A DNA stretch of 64,000 nt from Kryptolebias marmoratus. Taxonomy: Eukaryota > Chordata > Actinopteri > Cyprinodontiformes > Rivulidae. Both the position numbers and the translations under genes were made by a program. The stretch lies in assembly GCF_001649575.2 (NCBI RefSeq), contig NC_051431.1, forward strand, positions 20,162,860 to 20,226,859. Reading direction: 5' to 3'. Every line of letters starts with the position of its first letter. Position 1 is the first letter of the stretch. The notes under the pieces are model-generated. The model was not told the DNA's origin and did no database searches. It was given only the letters and a program-made list of their open reading frames with translations. Shown here in pieces: positions 11,566 through 23,500 of the stretch.

Positions 11566-12439
11566 CTGAAAAGAAAAGAAAGGGAGCAATTAAAAAAAAA
11601 CAAAAAACAATTGACATATTCCACCTTTTAAAAAAATATATCCAACCACAAATGTGAAAACAACGGGTAGAGCTTAACAAAAATACAAAAAATAAACCAA
11701 TCACACAAATTTAAACATATAAACTTATAAAGATTTATACTTTTTCTTGCAGATGTGAAGCTTTTTTACTACTGTAGCATAAAACTAGCATTAAATATCT
11801 TTATATGATTAAAACATTTCAATAAAAGGCCAACTAAATGTGATTAAATTAAAATTTAATCACATTTTAAATCAATTCCAATCTGGATGTTGCAAAATTA
11901 GAATTGAAAAAACCTAAGATATCAGTAGCAACACTCAACAAGACCCCTATTAAAAATTCATTCACGGGTTGGCACAACACACACACTGCTTGTATGCCCC
12001 TAAGACTTAAGAGGCTTAAAGCACCATGTGCTAACTTGGCTAATAACACTTGAGCTAAAACGAGAAGTCAACATCAACAAAAACAGAAAATCAGTAAAAG
12101 AAAAACAATATTGTCACACACAAAATCAGAGTTTTTCTCACCAATACAGTCTTTAAAATGCAAAAATAAATACAGCGGGTGTCTAATTTTGGCTTATTGT
12201 CAATAAACGCTAAAGCTAAAACTGTTTCCTGGTTGCAAAACAATCAAAACCCCCTCTGGAGGCTGGAACAAAGATTAAATGATTACATGCACCGACAGGT
12301 GGACACTCTGCCAACAGAGACCAATAAGATGTGATTTAGACATTTTTAACTCAGCAGCTGGTTTATTATCACCTGCTGCCAAAAGGCGGGTGACAATGTT
12401 TTTGTTCTTTTTTTTGTTTGTTTTCGAGCCTTTTGGCAC

Positions 12440-12790
12440 CTTTAGTTGGCCTTTTATTGAAATGTTTAAATTCTTAGTTAGCCTTCAGGTACCATTAGTT
12501 TAGTTTAGTCTATCCTAGCTGTTCAGCTGAGGTTTTTAAATCCTAGTTTAGTTTCTGTTAGCCTATTATTAGTTTATTACATCTTAGTTTGGTTTTCCTC
12601 AGTTTATCTTCAGTATGACTTGTTTTAGATAAGTTTAGTTTTTTTATCCTTGTTTCCTAGCTTAGTTTTTCTTCTGTTTATGTTACTTTTGCTCATTTAT
12701 TTTATTTAGATTATCTTAGCTCATGTTTAAGTTAAGTTTAGTTTAGCTTTTTATATCCTAGTTTTTTAGCTGTTTGTTTTACTTTTGCTA
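12440..12790. repeat. T-rich degenerate ttagttt/cctagttt tract
   Basis: Over about 350 bp the plus strand repeats variants of ttagtttag, cctagtttagttt and ttatcttag without a fixed period. It looks like an old, decayed simple repeat, or the decayed body of the retroelement whose tail follows. Confidence 0.5.
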
Positions 12791-12897
12791 TTATTGTGTG
12801 TGATGACTGTATTTTTGTGTTTTCATGATGTAAAGCACTTTGAAGCGCCTTGTTGCTGAAAAGTGCTTTAGAAATAAATTTGACTTGACTTATCAGT
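12780..12897 (+). mobile_element. Retroelement 3'-tail remnant
   Basis: The block gatgtaaagcactttgaagcgcc, then gaaaagtgctttagaaataaa and tttgacttgactt, matches a 3'-end pattern I associate with fish non-LTR retroelements, in which an aaagcactttgaa and gtgct-ata-aataaa pair precedes a short tandem tail. Only the 3' end is visible. The exact clade cannot be given. Confidence 0.55.
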
Positions 12898-12904
12898 GTG
12901 TGTG

Positions 12905-13135
12905 TGTGTGTTTATCTTGCTGCCTGTTAAACAAGTACCTCATGAACCACTGGACAGATTTTGATAAAACGCCTAGAAAATAATTACTGGATGTACAACT
13001 GATTAACTTTCACAGTCAACATGATTTAAGATGGCTGCCACGGCCAAGCAACCTTAGCAAACACAAAAATGTCTGTAATTCAGTCAATTTTACACTGACT
13101 GTGTGGCAGTAGCTCAGAGTCATTCATCACATATA
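12905..13135 (-). repeat. Single unit of the ~275-300-bp interspersed repeat (minus orientation)
   Basis: It carries the same landmarks as the dimer at 5305-5850: tcatgaaccactggacagatttt, a atgatttaagatggctgcca block and caaaaatgtctgtaattcag. Only one unit is present, next to a short (GT)n run at 12895-12912. Confidence 0.75.
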
Positions 13136-13894
13136 ATATGAGCGCTAACAGACCAAATAAGATCGATACTGTGTGGTATTGTGCGTAAGATTATTTTCAA
13201 GATATGTCCATAACAGCAACAACTCCATTATTTCTTAAAACAAAATTATCTTAGTTTAAAACTCTGGCATGAAAGGTGGCATGCTAGGCCCCTAATTTAT
13301 TATAGAGATTTGCTTTAGAAACTCTATCGCCTGCTCTGCTCCCAACTAGTAGGATTATGTTGATGACGAGTTTCTATCTGGCAACTTCTGAGATCCACTT
13401 CTAGACACCGCTTTCTCATGAAACCCACAAACAAAGCCGGACCTCAGGATGAAGCCCTCTCCTTCCAGTGACAGTAGCTAACAAAAGGCCCTGTAAGTGA
13501 TCTGTCCGGCATGGTTACTTGACATGGTGTTATGCAAGCCATTACATCACAGTCAGCCGAGAGCTGCTGTTAGTAACCATGAATTACTGCTCTGCAGTTA
13601 CAGGCAGGACTTCGGTGCAGCTCGGAGCCCTGAGTCACAAAGAGCAGTGTTGACAGCTTCTGTCCAACTGGGAAGGTTTTGCTGCGCCGAAAGCTGGAGG
13701 TTTTGAAGGATATCAGGAACAGGCCCAATGCCTTCATGGAATGCACTTGGGACACCTCTGACATGAATTTATCATTGACAAACATGCTGGTTTTCAGTTA
13801 TTGTTCATTTTAACGGTCCCTACTCACATGATTTGGAACAAACATCAGAAAAGCAATGCTGAGGGACGCTGAATGGCAGCTACTAGGACAAGGT

Positions 13895-14060
13895 CAAATT
13901 TGCGCCAGTATCTCACTGGGCTGCGACGTTTGAAGACTAGTTTGCAACTCAAAATTGCAAGAACATTGTAGGAAGAAAGGCAAATTTTTGTTACGGTGTC
14001 AATGAATTGTATTTGCAACCATATGCCCAGAGAGCTGCGTTTTGTACAGCCAATTTTTTA
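13895..14060. repeat. Possible interspersed repeat sharing a block with 46930-47340
   Basis: The block gtatctcactgggctgcgac (13910-13930) matches gtatctcacagggctgcgac at 46957-46976 in 19 of 20 positions. In both copies it is followed by gtttg- and caattgcaag-like words. The shared core suggests an old mobile repeat of unknown type. Confidence 0.4.
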
Positions 14061-14964
14061 AAACCTCGGCCTATTTTCAATCTTTGCATTCTTACTGAGC
14101 CTTCATTTCCTTCAAATCTTGTTTTTTTAATTTCTTAATTACTGAGTGAGGCTTATGATCTAGGAGATAATGAATAATGAAATAATATGAGTTGGTATGT
14201 TTATATTCATCATGCAGGGTTAAATCTGCCTAAGCCAGAGGACACATTTGAAGACAAGTGAACCTGGATCGGACTTCAGCACAAACACTGCAGCACCCCT
14301 TTAAGGTCAGCTCACCCTGTGCAATTTTAAAAATTGTAAAGGACTTGTATGAGTCACACTGTGCAAGCTTGATTTTATACATAAATAAGCACTGGCATTG
14401 ATGCTCTTTTTTATTAGATTCAGACTGTAAAAAGAGGGGCAGGAGGAGGAAAAAGAAACCCTAGTTGATGTGCTTGTGACTGGGAAAAAGATGCTGAAAA
14501 TCGCAGCCTATTTTGTGCACATTCTTCTCCCAAAACATTTCTGACAGTGCTTGATATTCGAGAGTGCTAAATTGGCTGTTAGTGAGCCTGTCACACCGAA
14601 TGACCACAACAGATCACAGGTTCAAGCTCACAGCCAAAGATTTTCCTATGAAAGTTTTACGACGACGGCCAAAGATCACACAGCGTGAACCCGGCTTTAT
14701 TTGATCATTTTTATTAGTGGATGAATTCCTTCACAGCATCCTCATTTATCCTTAAATCCATGACACATCTTATTTTAGATGTTGTGTTTCTTTGAAGGTT
14801 AATGCCAAGCTTTATATGTACATGACTTCTTTGAGAACATTGTCTTTATTTTGAGTTTGACAACCCGCTCCGACTACAAAACAAAAAGAACAAGTTACAT
14901 CTTTCTTTTTTATTTGAGAATTTCTGTAAATGCTTTGTGGAGGTTATGAGCGCACGGCGAAGAG

Positions 14965-15545
14965 ATGTTTAGGTGAACTTTCTGAGATGTTTACTTCTGG
15001 GACGACTGACACCAGATTGTTTCCCAAACCTAAATAACAGAGACAGAGCCAGACTGGACAGACTTGTGAGACGGGCCGGTTCTGTCGTGGGCAGGGAGCT
15101 GGGCTCAGCAGGGACTGTAACTGAGAGGAGGAGAGGGAGAAGCTGCTGGCCATACTGGACAGCACCCAGCATCCTCTGCGCAGCGCCATCATCAGGCGGC
15201 AGAGTGTGTTCAGTGAAAAACTGCACATCAGAAAGACTCAAGACGTCATTACTGTCCTGGTTCACAAGGCTGTACAGCACCTTCCAACTGTGACAAGTCG
15301 ACCGCTTTATTAAGTCTAACAGACAGGATACAAAAAAAAAGAACATTTAGTTTAATTACTCTACTTAAAGAGTTTATTATGTTTATTTAATGTCATAATG
15401 AAAATTCAATTGATTACCTTGGCTTATCTAATGAGCTAATTGTGTTTATGTAGCAAGTTTATTGTGTTAATGTCATGATGTTGTTACTGGATCTTTTGAG
15501 TTTTCCTCTAGAAATAAAGTATCTATTTGATCTATCTGTCTGCCT
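14965..15545 (+). mobile_element. 5'-truncated LINE (reverse transcriptase C-terminus and 3' tail)
   Basis: From about 15040 the plus strand encodes RLDRLVRRAGSVVGRELGS, then TERRR and, after a frame change, a RLKTSLLSWFTRLYS block. This is the region downstream of the reverse transcriptase core in fish LINEs of the L2/CR1/Rex type (RLDRLVRKAGSVVG). The 3' end (15495-15545) reads ttttcctctagaaataaagtatctatttgatctatctgtctg, the usual ending in an ataaagtatctatc tandem tail. Everything upstream, including endonuclease and catalytic reverse transcriptase motifs, is missing, which is normal for 5' truncation during target-primed insertion. It cannot be active. Confidence 0.85.
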
Positions 15546-15549
15546 GTAA

Positions 15550-18500
15550 CCTTTCACAAATTGATTAACAACAAGAATAGTTAGTAGGATCATGGTTTTA
15601 AGACATGCATGAAAGCATCAGACCAGCAAACTGCTAAAATATCTGGTTACATATCCTGCTTAGATTTACATTAAATGGGTTTGATTAGCAGTCCCTGGTC
15701 TTGCAACCTTTATTCCTATGAAGACAGTTACTTTGATTTCCACAAACTGCTTATGTGTCTTAGCTTAGCTTTTGTTAAATAAGTTGTGACATAAAGTAAC
15801 GGGTCACATTGCTTTTCATTTCAGGTAATTTTTAAAATCTGTTTTAAGACTTAAAAACCATCAGGTAAATCCTAATTAATTTAGAAAAGTAAAATCAAGA
15901 ACCTGCCAGTAGGATTGAACTTTTCTATGCTTTAACCATGACACTTTTGTATTGCTCTTTGTTGTAATCCTAATTTTGTTTCTTGGTGGAAGTGCCCTTA
16001 TTTTGCTTAGCACCATTAGCTTTGGTGCTTGTTCAAACTTGAGGTTTCCAAACCCATGAGTAGTATGACATAATCTGTGAAAAGCTGCAACAATTAAAGA
16101 AGGAAGGATTTTCCAGGTCAGCGATGAAATAAACTTGCACACACAACACTTAAAGCTGCATCTGATAGAAAATAAAGAAACAAGAAAAATGTCACAAGCT
16201 AAGTTGGTGTGAAAACATCAAAGAGTAATATAATGCTAAGATTAATGTGGAGACTTATAATGAAGAATTACAGAACTCAGAAGGAAATGACTGACAAAAA
16301 TGCAGTGGGTGTTTTGAATGGCGATATCTGGACACACTTAAGACTTCATAACGATGAAACCTAAAAGTATGATTTAATAAATGAAACATGGTTTGTAAAA
16401 TCCACCTAACAAAATCAAAATACTTTGGTAATACCACTGATTTTAGAATACAGAGTAGTTTTATTTAACCTGATCTAATGTCTGCAATTTCAAGGAACAC
16501 AACCTGTCTGACTAATGAGACAAGAACTAAGGCGATGCTGTCAACATCGTCCTCTGACTCTGAGAGATCAGAAACTCAACAGCGGCATTTTAAAAAGACA
16601 AAAATGAAGGAATTAGGCTGCTTGGTGAAACAGCAGGACCTTAGAGGCAATGAGCTCTCATCAAAAACTCTCCAAACAAAATTACCTGTGCACAGCAGCC
16701 AAACTAAAGCCCACAACGAAGAACCTAGTAAAAACTAAAAATGGAAAACTGGGTATCGCTTTAGGTTTTATCCAGATTTTTTTTAACAGTCTGTTCTTTA
16801 AATGATGAACAGTCAGTGTAATAAACAGTGGCATGGAAATGGGCTCTCTGCCAAATGCAAAATGCATCAGGGTTATTTATATAACATTATGTTTATTCTG
16901 CATTTTGACACCAAACTGTAAGGAACTGCCAGATATTTACCCTCAGACAACAGTGAGATTTTGGCAAAACAGGTGTAAAAATCCAGCCCTCTTTGGAGCC
17001 CTACAGATCAGACGTACATTAAAACAGAAACATCATTCAAAGTTTAGGCAGGTCAAAGAAAATTGGACTTTACATTACTGAACTGGCATTAAGAATTAAC
17101 AATTTTTTTATTTTTATTTTTTTATTTTTACAATTTTTTACTCTATTACAGTTTAAGTTTTATGATTGTGGGAGATTTTAATCACAAAATGTTTAATTAA
17201 AATCATTGATGGTGTCACTCACCCTTACCCTAACTACTGAGTTGTGGAAAATTTTGAAATCCTAATATTGCAAACCAACTCCCACAACTATTTTTGGTAC
17301 ACATAGAAATTATACATCAAAACAGGTATTTTTTTAAAACCGATGTTTCTCATAACTCCCCTGCAGAGAGTGCACACCAAACCTCCATAGACTTTAGTTA
17401 TATTTTAGATAAATATTCTCTTTAAAACTTGAAGTGAAGCATCTTTTCAACATATCATATCTCGTACATAAATAAACATTGTAGAAACACAAAAAGAAAT
17501 CACTGACCATCAGAGTATTCTGCTGCTCACTTGAAGGATTTTTAAGATCTAACTCTTAGTTTTCACACAGAAACTGTTTATTTACGGGTTACTTTTCAGT
17601 CTGTTTGTTTCTCTGACTTTCTTAGGTTTGCTGTCAGGGAGTGATAAACACTGGTGTATGGTTACTATGGTGACTCTAATAAACAACATTCTTTTTTCTT
17701 ATGGTTGCCTTTATACTTCTAATGCAATTCAAACATTAAAATGTATGCATTTTTATTAGCTTAGAATAATACAAAGTTAGGTAGGAATTATGGTTGGCAC
17801 CTTTCAATATTTCATCAGACATTTTATAGCAATTGTCTAATTTTATTACTGAAGAAAAAGAGCCATTGTATGGTAATAATTGGAAGATGCAACTCACCGA
17901 GACGGATTGAGAGGCTCAGAATCAAAATCTAATTGTGAGGCTAGTCAAGATTCACAGCTCCATCATTCAAGAAGTTAAAGGTGCTATTTTTTCTGTTACA
18001 CCCTCGTTGATTGCAGGACTTAGTGTCCTTTAAAGCTTAACATACTTGGCTAAAACAAATCAGAACTAAAGAAAAAAAAAGATAAACAATAATGGACTCT
18101 TTGAAGATGAGAGAACACTTACCCTGTAAGCACATCATAGATCTGGGACTTAAACCCCTCCACATGTTTTACCAGAAGAGAAATTTACAGTTTGCCTTTT
18201 CTTTCCAGATACATGACAGTACACAATGGAAACACAGATCCGTCATCAGCATATGAATGACTCAACCCAATCAGCCTTTCACACAACAGTTTGCTCTTTG
18301 AACCAACATGCTAAGTGTGGATAGAGGGAACATGCTGCTGACGTTTGCCCACAGAGGAGCAGACAATAGCAGCGACCACAAAAGCTTTGTTACTAACTGC
18401 TTCATGTACCAAAACACAGAGACACAGGAGTACCTGTCAGAGCGGTATCTCTGGACTGCAAGGCTCAGGAAATGTAATAAAAGAACTACAATATATCCAA

Positions 18501-19310
18501 GCTTCACAAGCTGTGGCTATTGTTGCAGTACCTATCTGTAACAATTAACAAAATGACAAATTTCAGTGAAGACGCCATGGGGCGGAACAATAATACGAGT
18601 AAAGAGAAAACAATGGCTGCCTGTTTCTTAAAGAGCCACACAGAAAAAGGAATCTGAGCCCCCTACATGCATTTTTGAGTTACTGAGTTGACCTCACAGA
18701 CCTGGCAAACTGTTTTCAGAGTCAAAAAAAAAAAAAAGTCACTTAGATTGTCACTTAGGGCACGGCACACATGCCACAAAGCTCAAATGAAGCCCAGCAT
18801 TGATATCGCTATAGCAACAGTGAACAGGGAGAGGAAGAGCAGTTTAAATATTCAACATGTTTGACTAAAAATACTAAAAGCAGCTTTGAGTAAGGAAGAG
18901 GCAGAACAATAATGTGACAGACAACGGGTCACAACACATTCAAGCTCAGTTATAATCTGGCAAGATGATATGATAATGTTTCAACACAAGTTTAATTATC
19001 GAGTTAGAATGTTGTATTTTACGGTAACGAATGGAGAGAATTCATTGTGATTTTTTTGTGTACTTGTGCATTCAGTACAAGAAGTAAACTAGTACACAGA
19101 TAACCCATTTAGATGTGCTAATATTAAGAATACACTCAGTAACAGCCCTGATTAGGTGACAAAAAGGGACTACTGATAAAAGACTTAGTGATCCTGATGT
19201 TTCTAAACTTGTTTCTATGGCTTCTTAGATGCAGTTCTGTCAAATGTATTGCATTAGGAATGAAGCCAGCTGGCATCCGTTTTAGACAACATCAGCAGTA
19301 AGAACAGGAG
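15550..19310. other. Intron, no gene identified
   Basis: This AT-rich intron stretch has T-rich low complexity at 17098-17150 and an A-run at 18725-18738. A 39-nt splice-bounded segment (16686-16724) and a coding-looking patch near 18118-18170 were considered and are discussed elsewhere; neither is convincing. Confidence 0.55.
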
Positions 19311-19314
19311 AGTT

Positions 19315-19562
19315 TTGTGAATTAGTTATGAGTAGTCAGTATGCTACCTGCAGTAGACAGCAGTCAGAATGATCTTAGTTTGGAGAAGTAGGGAGACGTT
19401 CTCACTTGAGTTGTTTTAGATGGCAGAAATGAACTCTTTAATAGGCCGTGTTTTGAATAGAGGCAAACTCGACTCCATGTTTTTCCAAATTGAAATTGCA
19501 CTGACTGACGGCTGTTTAACTCTGTCAATCCCACTTCAAACACAATGACCTATCCCTTTAAA
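19315..19562. mobile_element. Partial MITE-like copy (opposite orientation to 6919-7460)
   Basis: It contains tgctacctgcagtagacagcag and ttagtttggagaagtagg, which match the reverse complement of 7366-7405. It ends in gacctatccctttaaac, the inverted form of the aaagggatagtt terminus. The inner part is diverged and shorter than the 6919-7460 copy. Confidence 0.6.
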
Positions 19563-19948
19563 CAAAAGTGTCGTAGAAACTTAAAAAACTTGTTTCTTGA
19601 GTATTATTGGAAACTACAATAAGAACCAGCACAGAGATCTTAAGGATGAAACACACTTCAGGAGTTAAAACAATAACGTTGACCACAAAAAAAATCTCAA
19701 CGTGGTGTACAGAGCCAACGGTAGATGGCTACACTGTACCACATACAGTAAATATGACTGCAATGGTCCACAGGAACATCTGGAGGCAGTATGTCTCTCC
19801 TGTTTAGCAAGACTGAGTACAGTCAGACTAACAAAGAAGAACAATGCGGAGAACAACGACAGATCTCTGGTAAAATGAATAGAAGAGGGGATAGAAACAA
19901 ATGAGACCTAGACTTCCAAAAGAGTAGGAGTATTTCACTCAATTGAGA

Positions 19949-20065
19949 AAATTCATCGGATGAGAAGCGAAACGTCTTCAGCTACAGAATAGAAATCCAT
20001 TTGTTTCTGTTTTTAACCTTTTTTGGATTTACTATGTCCTGAATGACTGAGAATCTACACCAGCA
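19949..20065 (+). mobile_element. Retroelement remnant with gcgaaacgtcttca motif
   Basis: The words atcggatgagaagcgaaacgtcttca, ttttggatttactatg and tgactgagaatctacacca occur together, in this order, in an interspersed fish repeat that I associate with Penelope-like or related retroelements. Only about 115 bp is present and no coding part is seen. The assignment to a class is from memory and tentative. Confidence 0.45.
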
Positions 20066-20069
20066 CATT

Positions 20070-22430
20070 TCACTGAAAACAAACGAAAAGCTGAATGCAG
20101 ATTCTGTAAAGCAGATCTTTTTTTTCCATGGCAGCACCATGGAGGTGCATGAGTCACATCTGAGATGTGAACACCCTGGAGCTGTGACACCAACTCTTGA
20201 TAAATTTTAGTTAGTAAAGTTTGTCTTGGTGCCTTCTTTTTATTGTTGATGTTTGGACAGTAATGTTTCTCTCAGCTTTAACAAGGTATTGTGGATGATT
20301 ACTTAGGGAACATCATTATAGTTATGTTAGCTAACGTGTTAGGAGCAATAGTAAATGAATGAACAGAAGTAGCTTCAGCATCTTCCAGCTTTTTTTTTCT
20401 CAAGTAATAATATTAAAGTTCAGTGGGTTTACTTGGCATAATACAGAACTGAACCATTAATTTGAAATTTTTTAAATAAACTATACATTGTTATTGTTTT
20501 ATTATTTTATTTAATTTGAACCCCATTTTAAATTTAGGGACTTCCATGCTATCTGCCGCCATATTTGGTTTATTATTTACACTGATTTTGTGATTAACAC
20601 AAAAAGTAAAACAATTTAAACACTTGATTAGTTTCAGATTTGTATGCTTTACAGGTTATAGTTTTAAATTGCTCTGGAATGTTATGTTGCGTTAATACAG
20701 AGACTTCGATGTGACATTCACAGGTGGGCAGACCAGAGGAGGTGAGACAAAACAAGTGTAGACCAAGAACAACAAGTGTACCCATAGGAAGCACAGATGG
20801 ATGAATAGTTGTTGACTAATCAATTTATTAAAAAAAAAAAAAAGACACAGATTAGTTGACTACCAAAAGAATCATTATTTGCAGCCCGAATAATAGGTGT
20901 TCCTCAAAAATGTACATTTACAAACACTTAATGATCAGAAAACGGCTCAAGTATGACTGTACCCCTTAATCAGTGATCTACCCAAGCAAACTTCCAGCCT
21001 GGGAGATAACTGAGCTCCGAGTTAGCTCCTCGGGAGCCCGCTCGTATTGGTCAACTCTGCCTTATTTGCACCGTCTTCTGCACCCAGTTACTGCTCACGT
21101 CTCCTTTTAGCTTGAACTTGCTACTCATGTTGTGATCTTCTTACAGTAGAAGCTAAATAACATTAAAGCCCCCGCCCCATGAGCTGTCAGGACTGGTTCC
21201 TCCAACAAGCTACACAAAACACAGAACCGTTTGACCTCATCTTACTGAGACAGTAGGTGGTGCTTTACAGATTCAAAGCAGAAATCCTCAGCCATAAGTG
21301 ATTTATCTCACGCTGTGACTCATAACTCATGAAAAACACAGCAAAACAACATTATACCAGCAACATAACTGAAGAGATTTTATGTTACAGAGAAATGAAG
21401 GAAACAAAAGACAACTTGATGAATAAATCTGAACTGATTTTGAATAAATTTTTATTTTTTAATATTATAGACCCTGACCATGACTTAGTTGCTAGAAAGC
21501 CAATAAGATTTGAAGTTTGGGGTTCAATAGGGTCACAAGCTTGATTATAATAAATAGATCACACAATGCAGCATTTAGAAGCATGTTCTGTCTGACAGTA
21601 ATACATCCAACCGTAAAAGTAGGACTCAACAGAAACCAAATCAACAACAGAATGAAGCTAATTGAAACTCTCCAAAAGCAAAATATTATCCAGTTCTGTC
21701 AAGCATAGCTTGTTCATTGGCTTCTTGTTTAAGAGGGTTTAGTGTCAGAGTCTCGTTTACAAAACTGATCAGCATTACAGAGCTCAGCACTGAAAGACGA
21801 GTGCCATCAACGTGTTAATCAGGGTGAATCCTGACATGTCAGTCTTTTAAAATATCTCAGGTTCTTACTTCCACAGTGAAAGAAAACAGAGGGAGAAACA
21901 AGTATTCTGTTTGCACCACTTTGTTACAGTCTTTTCTTTAAATAAACTCTAAAGCTCTAAAGCCAAGGGGCTCAAGCTGTCCAAACGCTCAGCTCCACAA
22001 TAGAACAGAGTTCCTTTTTTTGAGGGCCCCACTTGTTTTCACAGTTTTGCTGATCCTGGAAAATACCCATCTGGCAGTGGGCCTTTAGCTCGGCTCGGCT
22101 TGAAAAGACCACGTGGAGCGCCATGCGCATGCACACACGCAGGAATGTGCACACAACGCAGAGGCAGATATAAACATGGGCATGCGTGAGGACACAGATG
22201 AAGTACGCCCACGTATTGCAGAAACACATCGCACCTCAATCTGAGGCGATAGATTTAGCAATATTACACAAATCAGATGCATAATACCAAAATGTTGATC
22301 ACCTTTTCCTTTAAATGCATGCATGAACTGCACAAATTATATAACCAACCCCACCCATTCCCTCTCCCTGCACAGGCACAGTGGCATTGCAAAATACATC
22401 CACTCTCCTCCATGAATCACAGAGAACGTC
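20070..22430. other. Intron, no gene identified
   Basis: No exon, transposon or RNA gene was recognised. There is an A-run at 20829-20844. The stretch ends at the donor of the alternative first exon at 22435. Confidence 0.55.
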
Positions 22431-22434
22431 ATAC

Positions 22435-22580
22435 CCCTGGTGAAGCACACAGTCTCTCAGAACCTCGCGGTAGCAGCCTTCACGACAGGGGCAGCCCTCG
22501 TTGGCCACCGTCACACACTCAAACACCACCATGTCCTCGTAGGCCGCTCCCAATAATGAGCTGTTCACCCAGCGGATCAT
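22435..22580 (-). CDS. gramd1b: gramd1b alternative first exon (48 codons, Cys-rich N-terminus)
   Basis: On the minus strand an ATG at 22580 opens 48 codons plus two bases and runs into the donor gtatga, giving a phase-2 end. Joined to the common exon it would read ...VLHQ-G-TASNSN. An in-frame TGA lies nine codons before the ATG, so this is the first possible start. The peptide begins MIRWVNSSLLGAAYEDMVVF and continues with a cluster of five cysteines (ECV, GCPC, GCY, RDC). Codon use is strongly GC-ending, unlike the surrounding intron, which supports real coding. It has no obvious signal peptide or membrane segment. I do not recall this exact N-terminus, so assignment to gramd1b rests on strand, intron position, splice phase and codon bias. 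Mammalian GRAMD1B is known to have several alternative N-termini. Confidence 0.75.
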
Positions 22581-22780
22581 CCCACGGACTGCGCACCGTC
22601 CTTTCTGTCACAGTTTAAAAGAAGAACGGCGGCGGGACAGATAAATGGAGAGAGGAGGAGGAGGAAGAGGCAGGCAGGGAGATTTTCTCTAGCAGGCTTA
22701 GAGCCACTGATCTTCCCTGGCCAGCTCTGATCTCCTAATAACCAGCTTACATCGCCCCTAACACCACCTGCCAAAGAAGA
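22581..22780 (-). promoter_or_regulatory. Putative 5' UTR/promoter of the 22435-22580 first exon
   Basis: The segment upstream of the ATG is GC-richer than its surroundings, has ccgccgccg near 22627-22635 and a CT-rich minus strand (cctgcctgcctcttcctcctcctcc). No TATA box is placed convincingly, and the transcription start cannot be fixed from sequence. Confidence 0.4.
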
Positions 22781-22921
22781 GGCATCGGTGGGTCTAAGGG
22801 CGCAGCTGCTTCCTTCCTTCTAAACATGTTGATTTAGCCAAACGGGGGAAATGAGTCATTTATGCAGGCGGCCTCCACAAAACAGAGGCTGAATGCAGAC
22901 AGGTAAACAGGCAGCACTAAC

Positions 22922-22935
22922 CTGCTTGTAGCCAT
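22922..22935 (-). CDS. Tentative alternative first exon (MATS-)
   Basis: On the minus strand ATG GCT ACA AGC AG is followed by the donor gttagtg, a phase-2 end that would fit the common exon. A TATA-like ttaaaagg lies about 36 nt upstream (near 22966-22973), followed by a GC-rich gctgcggagcggctc. The arrangement could be a compact promoter with a very short leader. The evidence is short-range only, and chance agreement of phase is one in three. Confidence 0.25.
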
Positions 22936-22959
22936 GAAGAGAGCCGCTCCGCAGCAACA

Positions 22960-23500
22960 AGCCCCTTTTAAATGGCTTCATTCACACAGAGGGATCCTTG
23001 GATGATGCACACGAGGAGGAAGCAGAGATGGATGAGGAGAGGGGGGAGAGGTGAGAAGACAGAGGGATGAGAGATGGAGGGGAGGAGGCTGGATGAGTTC
23101 ATGAGCATGCCAGGAGGATGAGAGGAAAAGGAGGAGGAAGCGGACGTAGCGGAAGCAGAGAGAGGTATCGTATTTTCCCCCCAGACGGAGAGCCGATGCT
23201 GAGGATGGATATCAGACTTTAGTTTTCCTTTATTTATCACTCATTGTCTTCTTTATCTAATTTAGGCTGACAAGCTCCCATTTTTCCATTGTCCTCGTCT
23301 TCCTCCTCTTCTTCGCTCCTCCAGCTGTTGGATCATCTGCTTACATCTTCTCTCTAGAATCCAACCGAGGCTTTTTTCCTCGCAATTCCTGCTCCCTGGC
23401 TGCCCATGACAATGAATGGAAAGAGACTGAGGGAGAACGTGCTAACCAGGGTAGAGAGGGATGGAGGGAGGGTGAGAGACACAGACAGAGCAAATGAGGA
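22960..23500. promoter_or_regulatory. Purine/pyrimidine-biased, GC-elevated segment upstream of the alternative first exons
   Basis: The plus strand is strongly purine-rich (gaggagaggggggagaggtgag and gatgagaggaaaaggaggaggaag patches) and has more CpG (agcggacgtagcgg) than the intron around it. This resembles GA-rich leader and promoter DNA of brain-expressed genes. A minus-strand tgactcat (AP-1-like) lies near 22853-22860. No transcription start can be proven. Confidence 0.3.

Noticed and set aside
11304..11704. Other frames open across the common exon on both strands
   Set aside because: They are shadows of the GC-rich common exon; only the frame giving TASNSNKSSP and GGKNSK agrees with splice sites and the known protein.
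18110..18175. Minus-strand stretch reading LVKHVEGFKSQIYDVLTG before a strong gtaagtg donor
   Set aside because: It looks protein-like and ends in phase 2, but an in-frame stop lies just upstream, no ATG follows the stop, and the only acceptors give a phase-0 start that does not fit gramd1b. Likely chance.
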